NCBI GenBank assembly: GCA_013398615.1
Contig: VZSR01003803.1
Coordinates: 64,723,604 to 64,787,603 of the forward strand
Length of the DNA stretch: 64,000 bases
Reading direction: 5' to 3'
DNA from: Brachypodius melanocephalos
Lineage: Eukaryota; Chordata; Aves; Passeriformes; Pycnonotidae
Made by a program: the position numbers and the translations under genes. Below are positions 9,571 through 22,500 of this stretch, one piece after another. The notes under the pieces were generated by a model that ran no database searches, was not told where the DNA came from, and worked only from the letters and a program-made list of their open reading frames with translations. How positions within the stretch are numbered: position 1 is the stretch's first letter; each line of letters starts with the position of its first letter.

Positions 9571-10968
9571 TGCAGTGGTATAATCACATGCAGTGGATTC
9601 AGAAAACTGAGTCCTGCACTTCACTTCCTAGAGTATTCTGAGTGGCACAAGAGGAAAAGAGAGGATCTCTAAGTGGTTTTGAGGAGAAACCAGCACCAAA
9701 AGACCCAGATGAACAGCTAGATGTGAGGAAGAGGAATTGCTCTCTGGGGTGCAAGAAGACAGGTGCTGGTTTTTACATCTTCCTCTGAAAATTGGATCTA
9801 CAACCCAAGTACATGTGTGTGCATGAGAAAGTTGTATGGTGTCTGGGGAAGTGACAGGAGATTCTATCCCTGACAGAGGAAACTTTTACAGTCTGTCCAG
9901 TGGAACCAGTGGAGGTAAGAGCAGCCAGAGGAGCTGGTGCCAGGTGTAAGTTCAGACATTGCTGAGAGAAAAGACCTGCATAATCCAGACCAAAGTCATG
10001 GCAAGCACTACAGTAGTTTTAAAGGATTCTTATTGAATTAATCCAAGTTAACAGTAAAATGGCTACAAGCACACCAAACCATTTGCAGTTTAGTGTTATG
10101 TGAACACTGGTTATCAGCAGTAATGGTCACATATTCCTCTTATCAAACCCCTTGGAGTTATGAGTGACACTAGCAGACACAGAAATCCCAAAGAAGCTCT
10201 GACCTTGCTGCTCACTGTGTATGCCTGTCACAGTCCTTATCACACACCAAGCACCTCCCAGACACAAAGGGCAGACACACAAGCCCTCCATCTAGCCTCA
10301 TGTCTCGAGCATTATGTTGGCTCTTCACTAAAGCAAAATCAAGGCAGGATAACTTTAGCCGGGCTTCCATTATTGGCAGCATTGATCAGGACGATCTTCA
10401 GTGTGGTTCATGCTGTTCTGCTCTTGACTTGGCAAAAGTAGTCAGCAGGCACTTGTGAGAACTCAGGATGTTTGGTTCTAACTAAAAATCCTGCCTCCTC
10501 CTATTGCTACTTAAGAAAAAGATGGTTAGAATGTGTCGTGAGCCAGTTTATGTAGCCAAAAAGCTTTGAGAGTTCCTATAAATGTGCAGAAAACCCCAAC
10601 ACTGTGTAATACCAGTTACAAATTGTACATTATGTAAAAATATCACATGTTTTTTACATAGACATGGTAAATTGGGTGGTGAATGCTCTTTGTCAGCACA
10701 TCAACTGTTTCTTAAAATATTAAGTGGGATGAGGCTTAGTTCAGTGCTTATCAATGCAGTGTGCAGTTTCGAAGGTTTCAAGTTGTGACAAGGCAAAGAC
10801 AATCTTGATACCAAAAATTTAGCACTCGTTCAGAATCTGAAACTTTTGCTCACTGATTTTTTAACTAAACCTTCCTTATCTATTTTTATTGTTTCTAATA
10901 AATTACCAAACACAGGAATTATTTTGAATTGGGATCAAATGCAGAACAGCCTAATGTGGGATCACTCG
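9571..10968. other. Spacer between the two dispersed repeat copies
   Basis: AT-rich DNA of about 1.4 kb. I found no recognisable gene and no internal coding match to a transposon. If the flanking copies are ends of one element, this would be its body, but nothing seen here supports that. Confidence 0.4.
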
Positions 10969-11043
10969 GTTGCTGGAGGTTTTTTTGGTGTAATAGAGTT
11001 TACGTAGTCCAGACCAAGATAAGTCTGCATCAGCTGCAGGGGG
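10969..11043 (+). repeat. Diverged dispersed repeat, copy 2
   Basis: Same-direction partner of 9497-9570; the best preserved shared core is the part reading AGACCAAGA(C/T)AAGTCTGCA(C/T) and then CAGCTGCAGGGGG. Copy 2 has a longer T run after GCTGGAGG. The two are diverged enough to be old. Confidence 0.65.
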
Positions 11044-13841
11044 AGAACAGAACAGGAAGTGGCAAAAAGGACTTTCTCTCATTAGCTGAATTCCAGCTGC
11101 CATGGAAATCCTCCTGGGCCCAGAGAATTTAATATACGCTAAAGACAGAGAACCACTCTATTTCTTTACTGAGCTGTGCCAGACAAAGACCCCAGGATGT
11201 GATTATATGGTAGGAGTGAAAGACTTGCAGCAGAGAAAAATATGACCCAGCATATAGGTTAGAAAGAAGCAACCCTAGTTTGAAAATGAGCATCTTCAGG
11301 TATGAAATCACAAATACATTGCCTTTAATTTGCAATATAGACAACTAATAAAGACACGTTTTTTCAAAACAAGATAAGCACTAGACTTCTGCATTTTGAG
11401 ACAAAAATGTAATATTCACATCCAAACTATTGGTATTGAAATTAATTTCTAATAGTTTTTCCAGTCCCTCCCTTGACAGTTTTAAATTGGCACCTGCAGG
11501 AAGAGGAGGATGTCCAGAATAAAAAAATATTTCTTAATAACCCCATATAACACTAGAATACTTAACTCAAGGCAGCACTGGTATGTAAAAATGACCTCCA
11601 GAAGAACTGGCACAAAATATAAAGTTGTAAGATGAAGACAAACTTATGAGAAGACAGTATAAAAGAAAAGGAAAAATTCTGAAATACCCCGAATATGAAA
11701 AACTGTTCTCAAGATGTGAATGTTATCACGCAATGATTTCAAATGATATAGTTAACATTTGTGAATGTAGGACTGTACAGAGCTGGGTCTCACAAAGCAG
11801 TGTTTAGCTGCTTTTATATGCATCACTGCAGTGAATGCAATGAAGACAAACTGACCATGCTGGCAGAATGTCTGAAACCAGGACCAGCAGTGTCAGACAT
11901 CCTTACACGAACACACACACACGCTGAAAGCCCCCATACACAAAGAGGTCCTCAAGTTGGATCGTTGGGGAATTCATTGCCTTTCAAGACTCAGCCTTTT
12001 GGTAAGACAGGAAGAGGTGAGAAAAATCAGGGCATCCTTCAGTCCTCTTGATGGAGCAACTCTTAGAAAACCATTCTCCCTTTATAGAATCACTCAAAGT
12101 GCCCTGATCTCACTTGGGACTGCACCAGCTGCAGGCAAGAGAGAAGGGAAGATATCTTCAGGACAGCTTCTTTCTCCATCACTTAAGCAACCTCTGTAAT
12201 CCTCAGCTCAAATAGACAGAAAGGTGGTTAAACAACAACCCATCTGCACTTGCCTTAAGGACTACACTGACTAGGCGTTTTGATTAAGGCTTTTTAATCA
12301 AAAGAATAATATCTGCTGGATTTCATTTTACTACATCTGCTATGAGGCAGATACTTGATCTGCTAGGCTGAACAAGCTGGTGCACAGTCATGTGTAATAA
12401 ATTAGTGATCAGAAGACCCTGATAGCCTATTCTAAAATTCTATGGAAGTATGGTAAGCAAAAAAGAAGGATGCTATAAGGGTTCAGCGTTTCTAAAACAT
12501 CTGTTCTCTAGTATATATAAATGCTGAATTAAATGGAAATCACAATAAGTTTACCAGTGTTTCTCCATTTCATTTCCTAGGATTTTACAATTAGTTACTG
12601 CTTCAGTGATAATTATACATCATTGCTCTTAGAAGTTGTAGATAATAGTTAAATTACTACATTTTTTAATATTCCAGACCTAAGAAGCCTCCATGAAAAA
12701 AAGAAGGATAAAGTAAAAAGATAACAATTGCCTTATGTATCTGCAACCTCTATTAGCATAGAAAAAAAGAAAGTAACTTTATTTCATTGCACTTTGTACC
12801 AACTACTTGTTTAGGGGCCATTTGCAAAAGTCAGTCATGAAGTGACTCAAGATAAGCAAATAAAGATGCAGGCAAGTAGCAGAAGTAATAACATACGTGC
12901 CTTTGTCAGTCAAACATCAAACAGTATCTGTAAAAATCAATATTTTTCTCCCAGAAGGTATATCCAAACATGTGATCACACAGTTTCGAGGGAGAGTCAT
13001 CTGGCCACAATTTTACTAAAACAAGTAAAAGCCTAAACTGATCAATTGTCACTCGAAGCAAGCAGGCATCTACTCAAATCCCCATTATCTGTGTGTTAGC
13101 TGAGATCATCAAATCCTTCCTTTCGAAATAAAAGCCCCTAAACCACAGCTTTAGCAAAAAAAGCCCCATATAACACTCACTATTAATCCATCCTGCTCTA
13201 AAACAGTTTTTCTTCAACCTGCATACAACACGTCAGACATAACATATGCCACACATGAGTGTGTTAGAAGTGAGAAACTCTCAGCACTGTTGAGAATATG
13301 CCATGTCCAGGAAGAATTATAAAGAGATTAACTCTGTGTTGCAAAACCTTCCAAAACAGAAGAAATGTTGGTCTTCTAACATGTTTTCAAAATCTCAGCT
13401 GGGACAAGGCATTAACACGAAAAACTGGAATATTTCTGCATCATTTTTAATTCCTTATATTTCTTGTTCTCAGAAAACATTTGATATTTCAAAGTTCTGC
13501 TGTGTTTACCTGGAGTGACACTAGACAGTTTTGGTCATACAGAGGTAAGAAAATCAGCTCAGGTATCTCTTTAAATATCCCAGGATGTCAACTGCCACTG
13601 AAAAGACAACCAACCAATATTTTGCTGACTTCAAATCAGACATTTCAGCTAAGATCAATGGAGCCAAAGTTGTTTAAAAGTTCAAGTCAGACTAAAATAT
13701 TGTTGTTTCATTTTTCTAGTCATAAAACTTTGCCAGCAGTGTGCACTATCTCATGAAACTTAATTTAATATGATTACTTTTTGCAGTTGAAATTCCTGAG
13801 AATATTTTTGTAGGGAATTCTCACTTTTCTTTTTTTTCCAG
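11044..13841. other. Gene-free segment
   Basis: AT-rich unique DNA with a short (CA)n at about 11911-11922. A short CTGCACCAGCTGCAGG at about 12121 echoes the core of the dispersed repeat, but nothing extends the match. Frames such as 11761-12051 (+) are unrecognised. Confidence 0.5.
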
Positions 13842-13919
13842 CATCCTGGCTACCCATGCCAGCTTCCTGCCTCATGGGAAAAGGGCTTCTGTGAAACAGG
13901 CAGCTTGTTGGAACAGGAG
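13842..13919 (+). other. Exon-like block of 78 nt
   Basis: A strong acceptor (CTTTTCTTTTTTTTCCAG, AG at 13840-13841) is followed by 78 nt and a donor-like GGAG|GTACAA (GT at 13920-13921). The length is a multiple of three and two of the three + frames are open across it. No protein similarity is recognised and the donor is mediocre. It could be an alternative or noncoding-RNA exon, or chance. Confidence 0.15.
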
Positions 13920-16900
13920 GTACAAAAGTTACCTGTCAGCTATGCAGCAAGGAGGTCACACGGAAAACTTGTGAAGTGACATGACTCAGAATCATATCTT
14001 AAACTTTGGAAATATGAACTGCAGCCTGAAAATTACTTGTGCCTGGGGTGCAAGGTGTTTCATCTTCTTCACTGGAATTCTCAGACTGCATATTCAAGCT
14101 GTCTTTATACTGCTGAGGATAATAAAGGAGAGAATAAATCTATAAATGCTAAAACATCTTTGATCATTACAGTAATCAGGGCAGCGCAGGCTCTGCTTAT
14201 GAGCAGGAATGAAAGACACAAAAAGACTAATCTTTGGAAAAGTTTTTGTCCAGTAACTACAAGTTTTCTGGACTAAATCTAAGCAGTTAGATTGCAAAAG
14301 TTAGTGTTAACCAGACAACACAACAAACAGACAACTGAAATTATTTCTAGAAAAAGGTGCATGTCTGTGTATGTGCGTGCATGTAGACATCCATGAATGT
14401 GTAGAGAAATATGTCCAAATTCTTAAAGAAAAATACTTTCATAGTGGAAAAGAATTGAGTCTTCAGATGCTTTTCCCTACAACTGAACAAAATATTTCCT
14501 TACTCAGGATACCAGTGGATTGCAATGTTGGTGGTGAGATGAGGTTGTAGGGGGTGGACTGGGGAATGACAGCAAAAACCTTAACCCACATCCCAAACCC
14601 TTAAACTCTGGCCAGGAAAACCGCTTTATACAACTGAGAATTTGCTAACATATGTGACTCATGATTTGACTCATAAGCTTCTGAAGTTCACTGGGGTTAC
14701 CATCAAGGTCAGATTACCTACGAAATATCAGATTACTACACCTTCCCATTGCTTCAGAGGAACCCTTGGTACTGACCATGTAATATATTTATGTGGGAAA
14801 GTTAACGCCAAAACCAGCACATTCCTCTAATTTCAAATGTGAAAAACAGGCAAAGAACGTAAAAGAAAATCAAAAGAACCTTCTTATGAGAGGATTTTAA
14901 ATTAAGTAATTCAAGGATGTAGGCAGATATCACGAAGCATTAGTCACAGAAGTTAAGTTGGAGACAGTTTCAGAAAGTCTTTGCTTACCACATTAATGTT
15001 TTTTCTCACCAGGAGCATTGCTTAAAACCAGCTAAGGAGGGTTTTGAAATGGTGTGTTTATAAATAGGCTCACTGGGACTGCCCTGGGAGGGCTGGTCTG
15101 GTTGGGTCTCACGCTTCTATCTGTGTTGAGTAGTCCTTTTTTAAAATTTTTAAACCATTTTCAGATGGTACTTTTATGAGACCCTGTACCTCGTTCCTTT
15201 TAATTAGAGGAATATATAGTGTAGGTTTACCACTCTCCAAAAGAATTTTTACTTTCTTTAGCTCACATTTCCAGAGGTGTCCCCTATTCAGTCCTCTTTT
15301 TTTGTTAAAAGGTGCTGGCAATAAGAGACAATGACTGCAAAGATAATGCACTTCTCCAGCTTCCAAGCAAACCACTTTTATAATCCAAACCTTTAATTCT
15401 CATTTTATAAGATGCCCTTATAAAAATTACTAAAATTTTAAAAAGCAGACTGGTCCATGAAAACTGTTTTTGTAGTTTGAGATAAACATTTTAATGAAGA
15501 TACTCAAAAAATCTGAAGTAACCCAGAAAATCTGATTCAAGTAAGACTTGTGAAAAGCAAAGCACAACACAGAAATAAAATGCTCACTATTAGGCATTAA
15601 TTTTTGCATCTCTTATTTTCACAGGTTATTATTAGTTTACATTTATCACCTCAATGCTGAAATTGGCAGATATTGTCCGGAGTATCTTATTTCATAAATA
15701 TGCATGCTTATTTACAAGGAGACTCAACCATTATAACCCCTGCCTGCAACACATTCTCTGACATCATTATTTTACACCAACAACAGGAAAAAAAACCCAC
15801 AGAAGAAGCTGCTACTGCACATCAGCCCAGTGATGAAGGTTAATACATGCCTTCTAAACTATTTCATGCAGATTTTGATCCCTAGGGCAGCACTGTCACA
15901 TATGTTCATACTCTCTCTCCTTCCTGTTCAGACATCTCCCTTAGCTGTAATTTTGCTGTAATTCACTGTAAAACTGCAATGATATGCAAAGGTCCTAACA
16001 TTCATTTCATAAAAGCTTTTCCACATCTCCTGGGCACAAAGAAGGTCCTTTATGTCAATGGAAATGCACAGTGGTATCCTGAATTCCCTGTCATCTTAAG
16101 CAATCCAAGCTTTTGGTGCTCTCAGTTTCTCATCTACCACCTGAAATTAACAGCTAATAACTTGACACTATATGATGCTGCACAGCAAAATGTGACAGGA
16201 AGACCCCTCAGCACATACAGAGGAGTTAGTTTGAGATGTCCAGTCATGTTGCTCAATTACCAACTCACTTGGCAACAGTTGATTTTGCTCTCCTCCTTCT
16301 GCAGGTCTATGCAGAGTGGAAGCACATATATGCAGTGTAGAGAGAAAACAGAATCGTACTAAGGATTCAAAAATGAAAGACTTGTGATTTAAACACAATT
16401 TCCATATTTCTTTTATCATGGGAACTCGTAATTCACTGGGACTACCTGCTTCTCTAAGTGTTTAATTGTGTGGAAAAACACAGTACACCACAAGAAAGGA
16501 CAAAACATGGAGTCCTTTGGGAAAAGGTGATGACACTTCAGCAGGGGAGCTCTCCAGGCCATCCCAGCATCCTTAGCCCTAAAGGCTGTGGGGCACTGAA
16601 ATAACTCCACAGAAAAATTCACCTGCCATATTCTCATATTAGACCTTAGAAGTGTAAAGCTCTGACCACTTGCAGCTTCGAAGCTGAAAAGGAAGGGAGA
16701 CCATCTGAAATGCGACATCTAAAAAAAGAGAAGCTGTCTCTACATTCAGAAAATCATTATTGTTACGGCTTTATGTGATTTGAAATCCTGCAAATAAAAT
16801 AAATGGCACAACTCACAGTCTTTTTAGATTGATAACTGCTGCAAGGAGGGGATCTGTACTTATCTTATTTTGGGTGTCTTCCTGTGAGTTCTCCTGTTCA

Positions 16901-19250
16901 ATACTTTTGGGAGACTTTTCATTTTATGTAGGGTTGGTTTTGCCACCACAAACCACTAAAGCCTTCAGCACACTAAACTGAGAGTGGTTATTACAGGCAT
17001 GCTGTAGGTGAGCAGCGATGTGTGTCCACCACCCTGCTCCCTCCAGTGACTTCTTGAACCCATTAACCTTTTGCTTTTGACAAATCAAACTGATATATAA
17101 AAATAAAGTAGAAGGGCAAGGAGAAATCAGACAGTAGACAGGTGATCTTGAGTCTCAAGCATTTTTATGCATTTGTCTTTCACTGTGACCGTTTCCAAGA
17201 GCTAATATGATCAGCATTTTACCAATATTAGCAGGATATTTGATGCACATTTCGTGCAGATGTTGCAGCATCTCAAACAGGTGATAAGGGTTGCTATGGT
17301 TACGATATTCTCTTAAGCTGCATACTTAATAGGTTCACAAAATACATATTCTTACTTGTTATGTAAAATATTAGTTGCCCAACAGGCATTTGCTTATGCA
17401 CCCCTCTCATTTTTTCATGGAATTTCCACTCCTTTATATATCAAACATAGTGGATTTTGATACTGTTTTGAGAAAGGGGAGGTCACTAACCATTTTTCTT
17501 CTTCTCAAAAGGGGACAAGTTAGGTAGCTTGTTATCTAGCCTGTTCATAATTAAGTCCAAAAATAACTGCTCCACTGTACTAGAATTGTGAGAACTTTTA
17601 TTTCAGAGGAGTAATGAGTCATGGAAACAAGTTTAAAAGTCTGCACTAAACAAAGAACTAAACATTAGCATGGCAATAGACCATATAGCTTTTAATGGTC
17701 TGCGCTCTTTGTCTCAGATTTGGACACAGACCCGGGATTGTCCCATCACCAGCATTTCATCCAGTGTTTCTTTCAGATGGGTTACATTTTTGCCAGTGAG
17801 TTTGAAGATGATATTTAGGAAGTCTATTATCAGGTATGCAAATTGGGGAGAAAATGTGTCACATCAAATCATGACCATTTACTAAGATATTACTCATGGG
17901 CAAATGCTTCCATGCACTGCCTACTTAGAAGGGCAGGTTGAATGGACTTACTGTAAAGGCACCAAATTTCAAATTTTTATACTCGTTTGTAGTCTTCATG
18001 ATGCAATTAATGGGAAATTTTAACACACTAACTTATTTTAATTTGACTTGGTTTATTAGGATATATAGAATGTAAATAAATATAAGATTTTCTAATTTTT
18101 ATTATCATCAAAACACCAATGTTTTGACTTTCTTTAGGTCACTGTGACCATTATGTACCTGCTACCTTGTTTTGAAAATTTCCTTTGACATCTGATACAG
18201 TCATAGGATGGAACCCTGATACTATGAAACGCATTTATTTTTAAAATGGCCCAATTTTTACTGAGGTAAATATGAGTAGGATTACATCCATATGCAACTG
18301 ATAACCTGACTGTGGTCATAAAAAACAAAAAGAATCCTCCCAGCTTGGCTAATAACTTAGTTGGCTATATTTGAACACCTGTTACTATAATAGTGTTAGT
18401 AATCATTTCAGTTTGGAGTAAGATTGAACAAGAGCAAGTGTGCTTGTAACTTCCAGATCTGCTTTCACAGCTTGTATCCAGAGAGATTCCTGGGAAGTGA
18501 ATTAATATTTTGCAGTCTGAGGCAGAAATTTTTTATAGCTGGTCTGAGCAACAGGGTAGGAATTCATGGAAGATAATATATTGAGCAGATCTAAGTACTA
18601 AATAGACACTTTGCTTATGTATTTTGAAGTGCAGAATGCTGCATATTTCTGGAACGAGAAATGGACATAACATGTTGTTCTTGCAAGGTGTTACCATGTT
18701 AACAGCTAGAGAACCTTCTGTTAAAACTATTAATACGTGGCTTATCACTTCATAAAAGCTTGAAATCACAACCCAACAACAATAAGCACATGTGGTACAT
18801 ATGAAGCCAGTCTGCAAATACAATAATAAGCATTCAGCAAGAGGCATTTTTGGACTGTAGTTAGCTGAGGTAAAATTGTCATGCTTGTCCTACAATCACG
18901 ACTTTTGTTGCCTACAAAATAAACCCATCCATACTCACTCTGTATTTGGGCTCTTTTCTGAAGGGCAAGAAAGGCTTTTGTTGCCTCCTTTTTCAAACTT
19001 GACTCAGGAAGTTTGAAGGTGATGATGAAGTCATCTGCCAGAAGGCTTGGCAATTTTAGGGAAATCTGTTCACACCTGCAGCTGACCCTTTGCTTACCAA
19101 GACAGACATCATCTATCATAATGATTCTGTCACTGGTGTCAGCATTTGGGTGGTTGTGGCACGTACAGGATAAGTGCAGGAACAAGCATGAAAAGGTAGA
19201 TGGAGTGATAAATTATGAGACCAAGAGATGGGAAGGTGAAGAACTACAAG
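13920..19250. other. Gene-free segment
   Basis: About 5.3 kb of AT-rich unique DNA without identified repeats. The two longest frames are 15979-16362 (+, 127 codons) and 18766-19185 (-, 139 codons). Neither shows a domain I recognise, and both are near the length expected by chance in a window this size. Confidence 0.55.
17290..17303. promoter_or_regulatory. RFX X-box-like motif
   Basis: GTTGCTATGGTTAC resembles the palindromic RFX X-box GTTGCCATGGCAAC, with one departure from consensus in each half-site. It sits in balanced, non-repetitive DNA that could be a conserved noncoding element. Functional binding is uncertain. Confidence 0.2.
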
Positions 19251-19420
19251 CATAGAATCATTTAAGTTGGAAAATACCTTTAAGATCGAGCCTAGCTATT
19301 AACACAGCACTGCCAAGTCCACCACTAAACCATTTCCTTGCGCAGGGTGGGCATCTACGTGCACTCTTAAATATCTCCAGGGATGGTGACTCCACCACTT
19401 CCCCGTCCCAGTGTTGCAGA
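19251..19420 (-). mobile_element. CR1 LINE 3'-end fragment
   Basis: The + strand starts with CATAGAATCATTTAAGTTGG and continues through AATACCTTTAAGATCGAG, CACTGCCAAGTCCACCACTA, and CTCCAGGGATGGTGACTCCA. These are landmarks of the reverse complement of an avian CR1 subfamily 3' region. The element is truncated at its 5' side; similarity fades after about 19420. There is no intact coding sequence. Confidence 0.9.
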
Positions 19421-19515
19421 ACCTGCACATCTATGTTAAAATGGAACAACGAGCTCATGAACACCAGACTCGTGCATACACACGGGGGACAAGCGGCAGA
19501 GCCTGGCAGGGGCCT

Positions 19516-19590
19516 CTCCCTGTCCCTGTCCCTGTCCCTGTCCATATCCCTGTCCCTGTCCCTGCCTCTGTCCCTGTCCCTGTCCCTGTG
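19516..19590. repeat. (CCCTGT)n hexanucleotide tandem repeat
   Basis: About twelve hexamer units with two imperfect ones (a CCATAT and a CCTCTG variant). It lies about 100 bp beyond the recognisable CR1 edge. Frames through it read Pro-Val, Leu-Ser or Gln-Gly dipeptides on the two strands and are repeat artefacts. Confidence 0.9.
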
Positions 19591-22500
19591 CCCACAGCGC
19601 TCCGGTTCCAGCGGCTCGGGGAGCAGCCGGAGCCTCTCTGCGAGGCTGCTCTGACACCAGCTTCTTGCAGAAACTGCACAAACTTTACATTGGCACCGTA
19701 AAATCTGAACAGTTCTTGGTTACTTCTCAGCTAAGCTTCAGCTCCAAACTTAGCAACCGTAAAATACATTTTAAAAACCCATATATAGCAGGCAGTTCTT
19801 GCATCTACAACACTGTAAGATCCACTTCTTCCTAAGGTGACATCAACTCCACTTCTAAACTTTTCTGACGCTTAAAGCTTTAAGATTTCTCCACACAAAG
19901 AGAAGACAGCATAGGTTGAAACCAGCAACTGGTTTTCACCTAGCTTTAATGGGGTGGAGGAAGCAAACTATTGCTGCATTCCAGGAGTTGCTATGCTACA
20001 CTTTATGCCCCAGCATTACTATCACCATGAAGTCTCTGTGCTGTAATTCCTCTGTACTTAGAGTCTTAGAAGACCACAAGTTTGCATACTTGAAATTTGT
20101 GATACATTTTCTTCCCAGCATATGCCTACCCCCTTGGGACACCGGAGTTTTTGTTAAGGACCAGCTTTCTGCTTGAGAAAATGAAATTAAACCACTGAAC
20201 TCTGACCATTAATGCAGAGCAATATAGCAATATAATATCCTGACAGTCAGCATGAGGGGAGGATAAAAACACTGGCAAGTAAACCTTGGGATAACTCAAA
20301 CTATTCACTTAAAGTATATGGATATCAATCCATGTTGCTCATTTTCAATATTCCTTCTGTCTTTCCTAATTTAACATGTACTTTTCCTTTCCCCCTTCAA
20401 AAGAGGTAAGCAGCAAACACTGAATTTTTGTATCAGACAAAAAAACAAGTTTTGAATGTCGTGTCCAGACAGGTGAGAAATGTGTTCAATACCAGGGCAG
20501 CTATCATATATAATGACTCAGTGGAAACAACATTATTCCACTTACTATCACATCCTCCAAGATCCATGCTAAAACTGATCTCATAATGAAACAAACTTTT
20601 ATCCCTATCTGCACTCACAGATATCTGTTCCTCATTTTTTCCTAGTTATAGAAGTAGTAATTATTATGAAATTTTGGCATATATCCCATTATTTCCACCA
20701 TTGTGAATAATCAGTTTCATATTATTTGTGGATGTGAACAGGTTGAGTCGTTACCACTGTGCTTGAAAAACATGAAAACCTAAAAGTATGCATCCAAGTT
20801 TGACCTCCCCTTGGAGAAAGATTTATTGACCTTACCAACTCCCTCCCATCCCCAATGTAAAAAACAATTCAGCTTAACCTTCAGATGAAGCTTCCTCTCC
20901 AAGCTTATCCATTCACAATATTTCCTCTTGGGAATTCCTCTATCTTAATCCAGTTAATTCTTCCTCCTACTCACACTTACTTTATTTTAGGGGTAGTGAA
21001 TGAAGCTGCATTTGCCACAATAATTCAGGACAACTTTAGCAGCTTTGGCCAAGAGAGAGGGACAAGACTATCCTGCCACCCCTGTGTGTGTCCAAGAGCA
21101 ATGGTGCTGACAAATGATTAGCTGATATCACATCGTTCTTATTTTCAATCTTGTGAAAAAGACCTCTCAATTGAGAACAAATTTTATTCAACTGAGTTTT
21201 TAATATTTCTCTGCATCTCATCAGCCCTGACATTCATATGATATTGTGGTGATTTAACCTAGGAGTGTGGGAATTGCTGAGGGATGTGCTTATTTTTCTA
21301 ACAAAAGTTCAGGCATGCTATTATTAGCAATCTCTGGTATGTCATTAATGTCAAAGGCCAAATACTTTCTTGAAATGTTTAGGAATCAAGTGTGTTCTGA
21401 ATCTGAGGAGTCTGTTCTCACTCTGCCATTCACATGTACACACAGCAGCATGCTGCAAAAAGACTCCATCTTGCCAGAATACTCCTGAATACTCCCAGTG
21501 TATCTGTTCTGATAGTGTCTAAGTTCTCAACAGGACAAATATTGACTTCAGAGAGCAGACTAACCTCACCAGTCAGTATTTCCAAACACTAGACCTGGGA
21601 GCCTGAATTTACCTATTTTAGAGACCACTCTACACCACATACAGCCCCTTGCATACCGAAGTGTACCTGCCAGTTTAGTACCTTGATAATTCTCAGCCAG
21701 CTGCCTTAGCATGTCACCAAGAACACACAAATAGGGCACAAAGGGGATATTGACATAAAATTCTTCAAAAAATTGTATCATCAGGTAGATCAAGAAGGGG
21801 GTGTTCCTGGACACCCCCAAGATCTGTCTCTGAGTGCAGCATAGATCTACCACACCACTCTGAGGGTTGGTTCTTAACAGCTCTGTGCTTCCTCACAGAG
21901 TTTTGGATTAAACTTTCCCTGTCATATTTTATGAAGGGAAAGAAGGTAACCAATGTGAAAATCAAACCTGAGAAAATTAGCAATTCTTTCATTTAAAACT
22001 GGCAATAGATTTTTCAACCAAAAACTTTCTTGTCTTTGTCATCAGGATCATTTATAGAAAATATGGCAGTTGCAAGCCCAAGCCTTTTCTTTCCCAAGGA
22101 AAGGGTTAAGTAATATAATTATTTCATTAGAAGCAGTGGCCATCTGTTATGTTTTATAAAAAGACTGGCAAACAATGTTAAAAACATCCATTATATGCAA
22201 TAGAGAAGAGAAAAAATATGTTTATTTAGCAAATGTTAATGTTTCTGAAAGATGTTTGATTAGAGTCTGGAATTTATCATCATTTGCTAGAGCTCAGGCT
22301 AGAAGCCTAGCATCATCAACACATACTGTCAACAGGAATTAGCAAACAGTTTCATCTCCATGTGAAAAAAAATCAGTGATTAAGCCCTCCCAGCTACATC
22401 ACTAGGTGCATCATCCTCCACAAAGCATAATATATGCTTTTTAATGTCCTCTTCCAAGAAATATCTCTCCAGTCTCTTAGTATTTTTTTTCCTGTGTAGT

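Noticed and set aside
15979..16362. 127-codon + frame as a gene
   Set aside because: No domain, no promoter or splice signals, and several frames of similar length occur elsewhere by chance.
19411..19701. Frames encoding Pro-Val, Leu-Ser or Gly-Gln repeats
   Set aside because: Translation of the (CCCTGT)n array on both strands.
21243..21290. TGTGGTGATTTAACC as the start of an LTR
   Set aside because: Only about 15 bp look LTR-like, and no 3' end, poly(A) signal or partner was found.
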